From assembly GCA_027625915.1 (NCBI GenBank), contig JANTQA010000047.1:11098001-11162000 (forward strand): 64,000 nt of DNA, given 5' to 3'. The translations under genes and the position numbers were made by a program. This DNA comes from Anaeramoeba flamelloides. Its lineage: Eukaryota; Metamonada; Anaeramoebidae. Numbering within the stretch: the stretch's first letter is position 1; every line of letters starts with the position of its first letter. Below the pieces are notes generated by a model. That model was not told where the DNA came from. It saw nothing but the letters and a program-made list of their open reading frames with translations, and did no database searches. This document shows positions 1-9,551 of this stretch, piece by piece.

Positions 1-1
1 A

Positions 2-139
2 AATATTCAAGAAAAACAAGACAATAAAACAGTCGATGAAGAAAGTAATGAAAAGAAAACAGGACAGGAAGAAAATAAAGAAAATGAAAATGATGGCAAT
101 AATGAAGATGATATACCAATCGAAGATATTGATTTATAA
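2..139 (+). CDS. 3' end of an unidentified gene, acidic C-terminal tail (partial)
   Basis: A frame open from the window edge to TAA at 137-139 encodes 45 residues with no ATG, so only the C-terminus is present. The peptide is rich in Glu, Asn, Asp and Lys and ends with the acidic-hydrophobic tail DDIPIEDIDL. The codon pattern (GAA, AAA, GAT and AAT, without Phe or Ile runs) is unlike the AT noise of the following DNA, which supports real coding. Acidic tails of this kind occur on many chaperones and on nuclear and cytosolic proteins, so no family can be named. The gene continues to the left of the window. Confidence 0.6.
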   Translation, partial: NIQEKQDNKTVDEESNEKKTGQEENKENENDGNNEDDIPIEDIDL

Positions 140-944
140 TAATATATGTGTAAAATTGTTTTTAAACAGCGCGAAATGCTATTTTTAGATTTTAAAAATG
201 ATAGATAAGGAATATTGATCAAATCCAATTTTTGTATTAATGATATTTAATTTTTTACTTTCAAAACTTCGTAAATTTTTTTTTCAAATTAGAGAAAATA
301 AATCCAATCCATTTAATCGATTCCATATATAATTTTTTTTATTTTTAATATTTTTTGTTTAAAAATTCCATTTTCAGATTAAATGTTTTGTTGTTATAAA
401 TTATGAATGAACATTTTTACTGAGAAGGTGGCCAATTGCAAATTGAGCATATTCTTGCAAAAAATGTTCATCAACAACACACTCTATAATCTAATAGCAT
501 TATATCTCATAAGGACAAAATTATCTATTTTTAAAAATATTTTTTTAAAAATTCAAATTTTTTTAAAAAAAAAAATTACCAATTCGAAAAAAAAAATTAA
601 AGATCTCAATATACATTGTTGTTATTGTTGGAAATTTCAAACAAAGAGTTTAAGAAATGGATTTAAAGTGATATATCTTCAACTTCAAGAAGAATTTTAC
701 AATTCAAAAAAAAATTTGTTACATTGTTTGTTTTTTTTTGAATAATAATGTAAACTATCTTTCATAATAATTGTCCCATTAAAAATCAAATTTTAAATAA
801 AAATATTTTTAATAATTGAAGTTATCTATTATAATATAAAAATTTAGATTTTAATATTCAATACTATACTCAAGAGATATTTATTTTTTGTCTAAAAATA
901 AAAGAAAGAAAAATAAAAAAAACTGTTAAAAAAAATTTGGCCAT
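140..944. other. AT-rich gap with no gene seen
   Basis: Long A and T runs lie between the partial gene and the HSBP1-like fragment. A 112-codon ORF at 407-745 is dominated by Phe, Ile, Lys and Asn, as expected by chance at this base composition, and was not called. Confidence 0.5.
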
Positions 945-1007
945 TTATTTTGCAAGAAGCATTACATGAAAAATAGAAAATTTAAAAAAGTAAAAAAACC
1001 CATTTAT

Positions 1008-1139
1008 CGATTCTCCTTCCATTTGAATAACTAAATCTAATCTCTTTTTCATATTTGAAACCAAATTTTTCATTAATTCATCTGTTACTTCTTTCAAATC
1101 TTTCATTTGCATTTTCCATTTTAACAAAACACTGTTGAA
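1008..1139 (-). pseudogene. Possible HSBP1-like coiled-coil gene fragment
   Basis: On the minus strand a frame from about 1127 to about 1010 reads KDLKEVTDELMKNLVSNMKK, followed by RLDLVIQMEG. Spacing and residue types follow the heptad core of heat-shock-factor-binding protein 1 (the family pattern is roughly F-V-Q-N-L-L-Q-Q-M-Q-x-R-F). HSBP1 is a small trimeric coiled coil that also occurs as a WASH-complex partner. Immediately after MEG the expected GRID continuation appears only in the next frame (R-I-D-K-W, about 1019-1005), so there is a one-base slip relative to the family, or an unrecognised splice. A possible acceptor (TTTCAACAG) precedes the segment at about 1140. No second half of the coiled coil was found downstream. 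The family match is by eye over about 30 residues. It could be a decayed copy, a gene with short introns, or chance. Confidence 0.3.
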
Positions 1140-1650
1140 AAAATAAAAAAGAGAAAAAATGATTTATTTGCAAACTTTTCGTTGTGAGAGGAAAAACTTC
1201 AAAACGATACAAAAGCAATTCATTATTCAAATGTAAGGTGGGCCATTTATTATGAAATTTAGTTTATTTTACTAATTTTTATAGTGATAATAATCAATAT
1301 AGATTCATAAATAAAAATATAGTATAATCATTTTATTGTTTATAAGAAAAATGAAAAAAGAAAAAAATAATAATAAATAAATATTGCACACCAATTTTGA
1401 AATTTGGCTTAGTGTTTTTTTAATCATTTTTCGATGTTTTCCAAAAGATTAAATTTTTTTTTAAAATTTTTGCTTGGAATACAAACAAAAAAAAAAAAAA
1501 CAGTTTTGTCAAATTTGATTTATTATTTTTTTATTTAATGTATAATATTTGTAATTCAATAAAATTTAATTTAATGTTCGATTAATTTATTTTTTTTACA
1601 GTCTTTCCAAGACTACCACGAATTTTTATATGAATCAAATTTTTATTCTC
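1140..1650. other. Intergenic gap with no gene seen
   Basis: AT-rich DNA with homopolymer runs between the HSBP1-like fragment and the last exon of the aldolase-like gene. Nothing else was recognised here. Confidence 0.4.
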
Positions 1651-3021
1651 TTATTTGACTTTTGAAAAATCTATATCAGCACCACAAATTGGTTCATATA
1701 AAAACCCACGGTTGGCCTTGGGACAGCTGTAAAAAATAAATTAATTATTTTAATTTTTTGGTTATATTTCCAATTATTAAACTTGTTGTAAAGCTTAACC
1801 CAAAAACATATGCAAGATCTTTAATTCTTTCTTTCTTCTTTTCTTTTTGCTTTTGCTTTGATAATAATGATTTTTTGTTGGTTAATTCTTTATTCTTATT
1901 TTTGTTTGAATTGTGTCTATATTTTATTTTTGCATTACTATTTAATAATTCAATCCCGTTGTTTGTTCCAATTCTTTGAGCACCATTATTAATCATATCC
2001 CAAACTGATTTTGGGTTGGAAAATTGATCAAATGATTGTACGTGTCGCTATCATAAAATAAATAAATCGTATTAATTAATATTACCAAAGAATAATTTAC
2101 GAAAATGAGAAATTGAAAATTGCTTGCCTTGAACAATTAGTCTCAAGAATTTCTGTGGCGAAAACAAAAGAAATCAAAAGAAAAAAAACAAATAGTTTAC
2201 ATTCAAGCCAACTAAGAATTTAATTAACCGAATGTTCTTTCTTGAAGAGCCTCTTGAGCCGAATTTTTGAATTGCTTTCACACATTTTACATTTGCGCAT
2301 ATTGAAATTAAACAAGCATCAATAATTTGTGGGGTACCAAGTTCGCCAGTTTCAAGGATAACATTTAATTGTGATCCTTCTGTCAGAATGCTTTCAAAAG
2401 ATTTAAGGTGCTGATACAATTCGTTATATTCGTTATTTAGTATTTTCGAAGTGCTTAAGACAATATCTAATTCGTTTGCACCAGATTTTAAAGCAATTTT
2501 TGCTTGGATTAATTGCCCCTCAATTGCATTTGATTCGGGAAATGATCCGATCAAAGTACAAATTCGAAGATCAGTGTTTTTTAACAAAGAGTGTACCTGT
2601 TTGATTTTTGTTGAATGGACACAAACACCTCTAAACTTTATTTGTTAATGTTTTTTTTTTATTATTTGTGATTTGTTTTTTTGCATTTTAGGAGATTGTA
2701 AAACTTGTTCTTTGGTTTATTGCATAATACAAGATCATAAATGAAAGGCAGAATAGAAAAAAATGTAAAAAATACCTGATATTTGATTGCATCAGCGCAA
2801 AGTTGTTGGACTTCTTTTGATTTTAGTTTCACATTAAGGTTGGTGTGATCGATAAATTTTTCAAAAGTCTTTGGTAAGTGCAACACAATCTGTTTTTTTT
2901 TCAAATGTGGATTGAAACTGTGTAATTCTTTTGGTTGTAATCCTAGTTGGTCAGAAACAAACTCTACCCTTTCTTGAAGAGTTGTGCTGCTTATAGGATT
3001 TTGTATATAAACAAAAGTCAT
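1651..3021 (-). CDS. DERA-like deoxyribose-phosphate aldolase family protein, five exons, divergent active site
   Basis: Proposed exons on the minus strand are 3021-2776, 2635-2201, 2127-2101, 2047-1800 and 1726-1651. All join in frame to give 343 residues. Motifs in order: FIDHTNL at the first strand; RGVCVHS in place of the usual xVCVYP; ICTLIG in place of VCTVxG; GANELDIVL, which keeps the family Asp; VILETGELGT; CVKAIQKFGSRGSS where the family has FIKTSTGFGTxGA; and GAQRIGTNNG, equivalent to GADRIGTSSG. The Lys of KTSTG is kept but TSTG is not. I see no clear KxxGGIR segment, which normally carries the second essential Lys. A Lys/Asn-rich insert follows GTNNG, and the last exon ends in GADIDFSKVK. 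Donors are GTATTT, GTAAAC, GTAAAT and GTTAAG; ACTAAT-like branch sites precede some acceptors. The family catalyses reversible 2-deoxyribose-5-phosphate cleavage. Activity is doubtful here. Family assignment is firm; the small 27-nt exon 3 is the weakest part of the model. Confidence 0.75.
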
Positions 3022-3099
3022 AAAAGACTATGATTGAACAAAGGCAACAAAAAATGATTTTGGAATTTACTTTCTCAAAATCAAAAATATGAGGATTTT

Positions 3100-3200
3100 T
3101 ACAACTCTATCAACATTTTCAAATCCTTTCTGAACAGTTTGTATATCTTTCAAACACCTTCAAGTTTTCTAAATATTTTCAAACCTTACAAAGTTTTTCC
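3100..3200. repeat. Short gene-proximal CTTTCAAAC-rich repeat
   Basis: This stretch repeats short blocks such as ATCTTTCAAACACCTTCAAG and CCTTTCTGAACAGTTTGTA. It resembles tracts just downstream of the LARP7-like gene (48600-48680) and of the RRM gene near 58 kb (57950-58025). Here it sits about 80 bases upstream of the aldolase-like gene, in the opposite orientation to that gene. Its role is unknown. Confidence 0.35.
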
Positions 3201-3227
3201 AACAAATTCTAAATATGAAAAATTTTC

Positions 3228-3850
3228 TTAAGGGATTGAGATCATAGTAGGATCCATTATAAACAAAGTATGTTGTAATGGGATGTGAAACGTATTAGTG
3301 AGCCTACGCTCCAATAGTTTCTGTAACTCGAAAAAATCTATTCTAAATTTTATGGTAAAATAAATGATTACATTTTTTACGAATTTTCAGTTGTAATAAT
3401 TCTCATTTTGGAAATTTTTTTTTAATTCCTTTTCAAAATATAAAAATAGAAATCAAAATAATCATGTTTCATGTGTTCAAAAATTAATATTTAGAACATT
3501 CTACAAGTAACTATTTTTTTAATTTTTTAATTTCAAAGATTAACTTACAAAAGGCCGTTATAAAAACTCAAAAACTCTTTATTTTTGTTTGCTTTTTTAT
3601 AAAAATAATAGTAAAATCAATATATTTTCAATATTTCAGAAAGATAGGGCAATTTAACATCTATTGTTAATTATTTAATTTTTTCAAAAAAAAGAAATTT
3701 TTTATCAATAAATCTACTTTTCATAAACATATTTTAAGAAACATATTTTGTAACTTTGAAGGTCTGAAAATTGATAATTCAGCCTTTAAATTTATTCAAT
3801 AATTTTTATTCTTAAATATCTGAAATAATTTTTTTATATATTAAGTCAAG
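3228..3850 (+). mobile_element. TTAA-flanked non-autonomous element, family A, copy 1
   Basis: The left end is TTAA followed by GGGATTGAGATC, then ACAAAGTATGTTGTAATGGG. The body aligns along its length with 35111-35858 and, inverted, with about 49310-49905. Recognisable blocks include AGATTAACTTACAAAAGGCC and CAATATATTTTCAATATTTC. The right terminal repeat is not visible, so this copy is truncated or decayed. There is no coding frame. TTAA flanks are a hallmark of piggyBac-type insertion, but no transposase links it to that superfamily. Confidence 0.6.
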
Positions 3851-3984
3851 TTCATCTCGGTAGAAATAATTGTGATTTTGATATTTCTATTTAAAAAAAA
3901 ATTCAATTTTTAAATTTATTTGTCAAATTAAAAACCTTTTCTAAAAATCAAAGTAATTTTTAATAAATCTAAAAATAACATTAA

Positions 3985-4692
3985 ACTAAACTCTTTTTCA
4001 AACAAAAGGGCACACATCTTAAATCATCAATACCGTCGAATTTGATTGTTTATAAGATAATCACTTGTTGGTGATTTTCATTTTAATTATTCAGTTTTTT
4101 ATTTTTTCATTTTTTCATTTTTTTATATTGAACATTTGGAAAATGAAAAAGCAAGATAAGAAGAAACCAATTTGGAAATAATATACCATTGTGTAAATGG
4201 AAATAGTTTAAGATTGATTTTGAATGAACTAGATATAAGAATTAAGAAAAAACATAATTGAATTGATGCATAGAACAAATAAAAAAGAAAATTAGGAAAA
4301 AAAATTCCAATAAAATATCCGGATGAATCGAGACTTTAAATTGAAAATGATAATTTAAAGAACAAAAGTTTGAGGTTTAAAGAGTTATTAATAAATTGTA
4401 AAGAATTTTCCCCCAATTCAACGTATTCAAAGGTTGTTATTAATTTGATAATTTTTTCCTTTACAATTTACAAAATGAGATTTCTCATTACAAATAAAAG
4501 GGAAAACAAAATTTTAAAATATTTAAATTTTACTTTTTATTGTTTTTTGTTAATTAGTTTTAAAGATCCAGTTGAGTGTTTTTTAGGTAATAAAGTATTT
4601 CTTAGATTTTAGAATGATACTACAATTAATTGGACTCGATTATGAATAATTCTTGAAATTTTTGGTGCCCTTTTATTTGAAAAAGAGTTTAA
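3985..4692 (+). mobile_element. TIR element, family D, copy 1
   Basis: The left end reads ACTAAACTCTTTTTCAAAC then AAAAGGGCACAC. The right end is its inverted match, GTGCCCTTTTATTTGAAAAA followed by GAGTTTA. The interior aligns closely with the reverse complement of 42620-43350, for example AAATGAAAAAGCAAGATAAG and GAATTGATGCATAGAACAAA. In copy 2 the equivalent stretch is an open frame; here it has several stops. This looks like an internally deleted or decayed DNA transposon. The superfamily is not recognised. Confidence 0.6.
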
Positions 4693-5193
4693 ATATTTAA
4701 TGAGAGACAATAAAATGAATCTTACTAAACTCTTAATAAACAACAAGAGGTAAAACAACACATCTCTTTAAATATTTATTAAGTTTTGGAATATTTCAAA
4801 GATGAGACTAATTATTACCAAATGAAGAAACACTAAAAATTTAAAAAGAGAGAAAAAACTTATTTGGTTTTAAAAAAAAGTCCCTACTTTAATGATCAAC
4901 TCATTAAAGACAAAAAACTTACATAAACATTCATTTCTTAATAACAATAACAAATTATTTACAAATAGAGTAAAAATGAATCGAAAATGTTAAATTGAGG
5001 CCTATTCATAAAAGTAAATATAAATAAATCATGATGCTGTTAAAATGTGTTTTTTATTCTGAACAAAATAAGTAAAGATTGAGTTTTTTTTTTTTTTTTT
5101 TTTTTTTTAATTTTTTTCATTAAAAACAATAAGAATAAATTCGTAGACTCTTCTTTTCTAAAAAAAAAAATTATAAAATAGAAATTTTTTCGG

Positions 5194-5231
<38 letters not shown>

Positions 5232-5538
5232 TTTTTAATTGCAATTTCGACATAATATCATTATCCATGACGATATAAACCAATGGAAAATAAAATAAAA
5301 CTTTGGATAAAAAAAAAAAAAGACCAAAAACTCTTGTTTCAAATAAAAATTTTCAAAAGAAATCAAAAAAAAAAAATAATAATACTTCAAAAGTTTTGTT
5401 TTATTTTTTTTTTTACCGAAAGAAATATTCTTGAGGCCTTACGGTAAATGTACTTTTTGCAAAATGAAAAAATAAGTAAAAAATAAAATAAAATAAAAAT
5501 AAAAAGATAAATAAAAAAATGATAAAATTCGAAAGCGA
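4693..5538. other. AT-rich gap with homopolymer runs
   Basis: No gene was seen. The stretch contains a T run near 5085-5108 and an A run near 5199-5228, and otherwise unremarkable AT-rich sequence. Confidence 0.5.
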
Positions 5539-5715
5539 CTAGTTGAATCTTCCTGTGAAGGAGCTGCCCCAACAGCATGCGTAATTATTAGCAAGTGTTG
5601 TTGTTTCACCATCTTTAAACAGCTTCCTACCTTGAAAATCAAAATAAGTTCTCAACCGATGGACTACCAACGGAGGAGCAACAACCTCCACAAAATAATT
5701 AAGTGGTGTGATAAT
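5539..5715 (-). CDS. Terminal exon of an unidentified gene
   Basis: The minus strand from 5715 to the TAG at 5539-5541 encodes 58 residues beginning IITPLNYFVEVVAPPLVVHR and ending YACCWGSSFTGRFN. The composition (Pro, Val, Arg, Gly, Cys, Trp) and clearly higher GC than its flanks mark it as true coding DNA. It is preceded by a textbook acceptor: a pure T run of about 20 followed by ACATTAG at 5720-5716. There is no ATG, so it must be a last exon. I could not find an upstream exon in the 250 bases before the bZIP gene that joins it in phase. I do not recognise the protein. It may belong to a gene whose other exons lie within or beyond the bZIP locus, or be the surviving end of a broken gene. 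Confidence 0.5.
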   Translation of the reverse strand: MITPLNYFVEVVAPPLVVHRLRTYFDFQGRKLFKDGETTTLANNYACCWGSSFTGRFN

Positions 5716-5969
5716 CTAATGTAAAAAAAAAAAAAAAAAAAATAGGGTGATCTAAATTATTCAGTAAATGAATTTTAATTTAAGTTCATTTGTTTTGGTG
5801 CTTATTCTTTTGATAAAAGGAATAAAAATTATCATATTTGAATTCTGATAATTACCTTTAATGAAAAACGAAATTAGGCCCAAACAACCTTAAATAAAAA
5901 AGAATTTACTGAAGAATTAAGATCATCTTTTTTTTTTTTTTAAAAATATACATTTGGTTAACACACAAA

Positions 5970-6521
5970 TCAATTATTCTGTGGATTATGATTTGCAAGA
6001 TAAGAGTTATTTAACTGACTGGTGAAAAGGCTCGAATTAATTCCAAACTTCTTTTGAAGTAAATGGAACAACAGGTCGACATCAGAACGCTTTCTTTGGC
6101 GTTCAACCTCTTGGTTGAGGGAATTCACCAGTTTAATAAGTCTTTGACGCTCTTGGCGCAACTCATCAACTTCTCTTTCGATTTGTGAAATGTAAATTTT
6201 TTTTTTCTCGCGCGATTTCCGTGCAGAAATCCTGTTCAGTTCTCTTTTCCTTTTCAGAATTTCTTCAGATGACGTGCTTGCTGTGTTGGATTTCTTCCTT
6301 TTCCTTGTGTTGGTTGGTTTGGTTGTTGTTTTTGACTTTGGTTTTGGCATTGCTTTTGTTTTTGTTTTTGCTTTGTTGATTGTTTCTGTAATTTTTTCTG
6401 TTGTTGGCATTTCAATGGTTGCCGTTTTGCCAATCAGAGTGGTTTCAGACTCAAACGAGTCAAACCTTCCAAAGTCAGTGGTCAGAAAGTCCAGAGACGG
6501 TATAGAGGGATAGGTACTCAT
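5970..6521 (-). CDS. bZIP transcription factor (CREB/ATF-like basic region)
   Basis: A single exon encodes 183 residues from an ATG at 6521 to TAA. Residues 1-35 are acidic, Ser/Thr- and Phe-rich, resembling an activation region. Residues 45-85 are Lys/Thr-rich with TRKRKK, a likely nuclear signal. The basic region (about 88-110) contains NRISARKSR, the invariant N-x7-R signature, in the context KRKRELNRISARKSREKKK. It runs directly into a leucine-zipper heptad array (about 111-145) with IEREVDELRQERQRLIKL and LVNSLNQEVERQ. The tail is Asn/Ser-rich. The protein should dimerise and bind palindromic ACGT-core sites. A perfect TGACGTCA lies about 160 bases upstream, which suggests autoregulation (inference). 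Fold and function class are certain; target genes and subfamily are not. Confidence 0.9.
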   Translation of the reverse strand: MSTYPSIPSLDFLTTDFGRFDSFESETTLIGKTATIEMPTTEKITETINKAKTKTKAMPKPKSKTTTKPTNTRKRKKSNTASTSSEEILKRKRELNRISARKSREKKKIYISQIEREVDELRQERQRLIKLVNSLNQEVERQRKRSDVDLLFHLLQKKFGINSSLFTSQLNNSYLANHNPQNN

Positions 6522-7326
6522 AAATAATAGTAATATAGTGTTGGTATAATTGGTGGTGGAATTGTGGTAAAAATTAAATAAAGTGAGTCAATAAATATTC
6601 ACAGATTATAAAAAAAATGAAAAAATAAAAACACTTGTTTTTGTTTTGCAAAACGTGATTTCAAAAAATGACCTAATAGTGACGTCATAATCTGATTTTT
6701 TTCTTCTCATTTTTGTGTTGTTGGTTAGGGTTGTGTCTCCGATAACGTTGTGTGTTAAGAGTGCAAATCCAGAATTGTAGTTTTTACAAATATATTCCAC
6801 TTCGAAATTTTTTGAGAAATCGTAAAAGATCAAGACAATTAAATTGTTTTGTATTGAGGAATTAAAAATATTAGATTTAGAATTCAAGTGTTTTGGGTTT
6901 ACCAAATTTCCAATATTCGACTAATTTGAAAGTTCAACAATATCGAAAAATTAGACAAATAAATAAAAATTGCAATTTCAAACAACAAAAAAATTTCAAC
7001 TGGAAAGCTTCAAATACATTCTAGTATCTTGAAATTTTACTCTAGGCTTAAAGAGTTACAAGTCATGAAACAAACAAAAATAAAAATAAAAATTGTGATT
7101 TTTGAGGAAAGAAAAGTTAAATATTGATATCATTGAAGATTTCCATGATTTTTTGTGAGATCGATTCGAGGCTTTCCAGAATTTAAAAGAATAGAGTAAA
7201 ATCTCTAATTTATTTACCAATTCTTGTGATATCTAGAAAACCGAAAGACAAAATATGGAAAAAATCAAAAAATTCGGAAACAAATGAGCAAAAGATATAT
7301 CTTGTTATTGAAAGTTTTTTTACGAC
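6522..7326. other. Region upstream of the bZIP gene
   Basis: Holds the CRE site and otherwise nothing recognised. A 99-codon frame at 6606-6905 overlaps the likely promoter and has no family features, so it was not called. Confidence 0.4.
6680..6687. promoter_or_regulatory. Perfect cAMP-response-element-type palindrome TGACGTCA
   Basis: The eight-base palindrome TGACGTCA lies about 160 bases upstream of the bZIP start codon, in otherwise AT-rich DNA where two CG steps are unlikely by chance. CREB/ATF-type bZIP dimers bind exactly this site. A second copy at 33668-33675 lies in intron 1 of the MYB gene. Confidence 0.45.
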
Positions 7327-7440
7327 ATTCAGTTCCACCTTTAAGGCACAAACTTTCAACGAAAATTAAGGTAAAATAAAAATCCGAAATTAAGGCACAA
7401 AATTCAGATTCTCGTAAAATAAATTGTATTAAAAAACATT
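7327..7440. mobile_element. Palindromic MITE family 1, half copy
   Basis: The sequence CAGTTCCACCTTTAAGGCAC followed by AAACTTTCAACG and a second AAATTAAGGCAC block matches the left half of the full copies (9351-9549 and others). The right arm is missing or too decayed to see. Confidence 0.6.
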
Positions 7441-8560
7441 CTAAAATAAGTACCAAAATTTGAGATTTTTTTGAAAACTAAAATAGCGTTTCTAATTGCA
7501 AAAAAATTCAATTTAATAAACAAAAAAAGGTAGGGTTATTTTTGTTTTTGATTTCTGAAAATTATTTTGAATTTTTGAAAAAGTAAATCCATCTAGTTTC
7601 AAAATACTGATATTTTCCAATTAATACATGAAAATTTTTATTTCAATTTCCAAAATTAATATTAATTATTACTGTTACAACCAAATTAGTAGAGTAAAAA
7701 ATTTGTCTTATAGAGTTCAAATAAGGTAGTTTAATTAAATGTCTAAAAAAATGATTTCTAAATGATGTTGTAAAGATCTTTTGGGTTTTACTTTGACTTA
7801 TAAAAAAGAAAAATATTTTGGAATGTGAACTAAAAATTTTTATTTTTTAATTGGAAAATAATAGTATTTTAAAATTTATTTATTTTTTTTTTTTTTAGAA
7901 TTAGAAATTTCATGTTATTTGACAAAAAACTTTTCCTGGAGAACATAGGAAAAGTTCTAAAGATTTTAGGAAAATAACAAATTTAGTAAAAAAAAATTGT
8001 AATAACAAGAGATCTCTTTTTGCACACGAGTATCTTAATTTTAGAAAAATAATAAAAAAAATTAGTATTATCAGAGATATTATTAATAAAAAGTATTTAT
8101 CATTTATATAAACATTGGTAAGTGATAATATATTTTTTTATTTTATAACTACATTTATAAACGTTTAGAACTTAGGCCACAGCTTAGAAAAGTATTTTTC
8201 TCTTCATAAAAATATATAAACTGTAAAGTAATATAGCTAAAGAAATATATAATTAGTTCTTGTGTTTCTTTGTATTCATCAAAAATAATGGAGAAATTAA
8301 TCCCTTTTTTTTTTTTTTTTTTTGAGTTAAGGAATATTCATTATTTTTGGTTTTGTGGATATTACTTTAAAGACAAATTCAATATTTGTTCAATTAAAAG
8401 CATGTTGATACAAGAAATCTTTCAAAATTATAATATGACATTCCGAAAAAAAAGCCGAAACGATTTTTCTTTAGAAACCTTATTGAAAACTAAAAATAAT
8501 ATCTCTATATTCAATTGATAGAGGAGGAAATTACTTTTTTCTTAATATAGTTCGTGTTTT
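7441..8560. other. AT-rich gap with no gene seen
   Basis: No coding region or clear repeat was recognised between the MITE half copy and the LINE fragment. Confidence 0.4.
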
Positions 8561-9125
8561 TTTTTAATATTTCAAATTTATAAGAATTAAAAGTACAAAA
8601 TTATTGATTTTACTCACTATTCTTTTGAATTCTGAAAAACCTAACGACGGTTTTATTAAGTTTTCTGTTTATTCGGAAAAGATAAAGAAATTTCAGAATA
8701 AAACCGAAAGCTCCATGAAGGCTTCTATAAGTTTTTTTTTTAATTTTTGTTTATATTTTAAAAAATCAATTGATTTTCGAAGTAAAAACAAGAATAAAAA
8801 AATATAGAGGAACTAGGTAAGACTTGACAACATGAGTGTTTATTTATATTTTTATTATACCTAATAATTTTTAAATATTCCTGAACATTCATCCCAGAAC
8901 AATTTTTTATTAATTTTTCTCTAAATTTATTGGGATTCATATCTAATTATTTTTAGTTGTCTATTTCACAATTATTATTTTCATTATTTTTTGTTGAAAA
9001 AAAAGGTTTAATTTTTTTGAAATATGTTTAAAGCTAAGAATTTTTAATTGATTTTTGGGTTTAATATTTCTTTCATAGTTATAAATTCTATCTTGGTTGA
9101 TTTTTTTCTTTCGATTTTATAAATT
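8560..9125 (-). mobile_element. Decayed LINE fragment, minus strand
   Basis: The minus strand near 8940 reads NPNKFREKLIKN, then VQEYLKIIRYNKNINKH, and upstream ILSFKHISKKLNLF. The same peptides (NLNQFRENIIIN, AQEHLKIIRYNKNINKH, ILSFDKNIQKNLKF) occur on the plus strand at 38210-38430, inside a LINE piece with the typical post-RT motif. The shared non-coding stretch continues to about 8600, with TTTTTACTTCGAAAATCAAT and AACAGAAAACTTAATAAAAC. Several stops interrupt the frame, so this is a dead copy lacking the reverse transcriptase core. Confidence 0.55.
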
Positions 9126-9350
9126 ATTCCTATGGGATGTGGATTAATTGTTTAAAATTTTGTTACTTTTTTCTTTATCCTAACATTCATGGAGTCAAAA
9201 TCTTTTTTGGTTCAGATTAAATGTAACTAATCGATAAAATAACTGGCTAACAAATATTACTTTAAAAATTTTTAGTTTTACAAAATTAGCTAATTTTTTT
9301 GGTTAAAAATCATTTTAATTGTTTTTTAAGTATCTTTTACTTTTTTAATA

Positions 9351-9549
9351 CAGTCAGTTCCACTTTTAAGGCACAAAAATTAAACGAAATATAAGGCACA
9401 AAAAAAATTTCAAATTAAGGCACAAAATTTAGAATTTTTTTTTTTTACAATTTATATTACTAGAACCTATATTTATGTGCCTTAATTTGAGATTTTTATT
9501 GTGCCTTAAATTTCGTTGAAAGTTTGTGCCTTAAAAGTGGAACTGACTG
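9351..9549. mobile_element. Palindromic MITE family 1, full copy flanked by TA
   Basis: The element starts CAGTCAGTTCCACTTTTAAG and ends with the inverted match CTTAAAAGTGGAACTGACTG. TA lies on both sides (9349-9350 and 9550-9551). Both arms carry three spaced AAGGCACAAA blocks, so nearly the whole 199 bases fold back on themselves. TA duplication and CAGT termini are features of the Tc1/mariner superfamily. There is no coding capacity. Confidence 0.85.
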
Positions 9550-9551
9550 TA

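Noticed and set aside
407-745. 112-codon plus-strand ORF between the partial gene and the HSBP1-like fragment
   Set aside because: Composition is Phe/Ile/Lys/Asn noise with A and T runs, and there are no motifs or splice context.
4370-4612. 80-codon plus-strand ORF
   Set aside because: It lies wholly inside TIR element family D and has no counterpart frame in the second copy.
6606-6905. 99-codon minus-strand ORF upstream of the bZIP gene
   Set aside because: It covers the likely promoter and CRE site, ends in Phe-rich noise, and has no recognisable domain.
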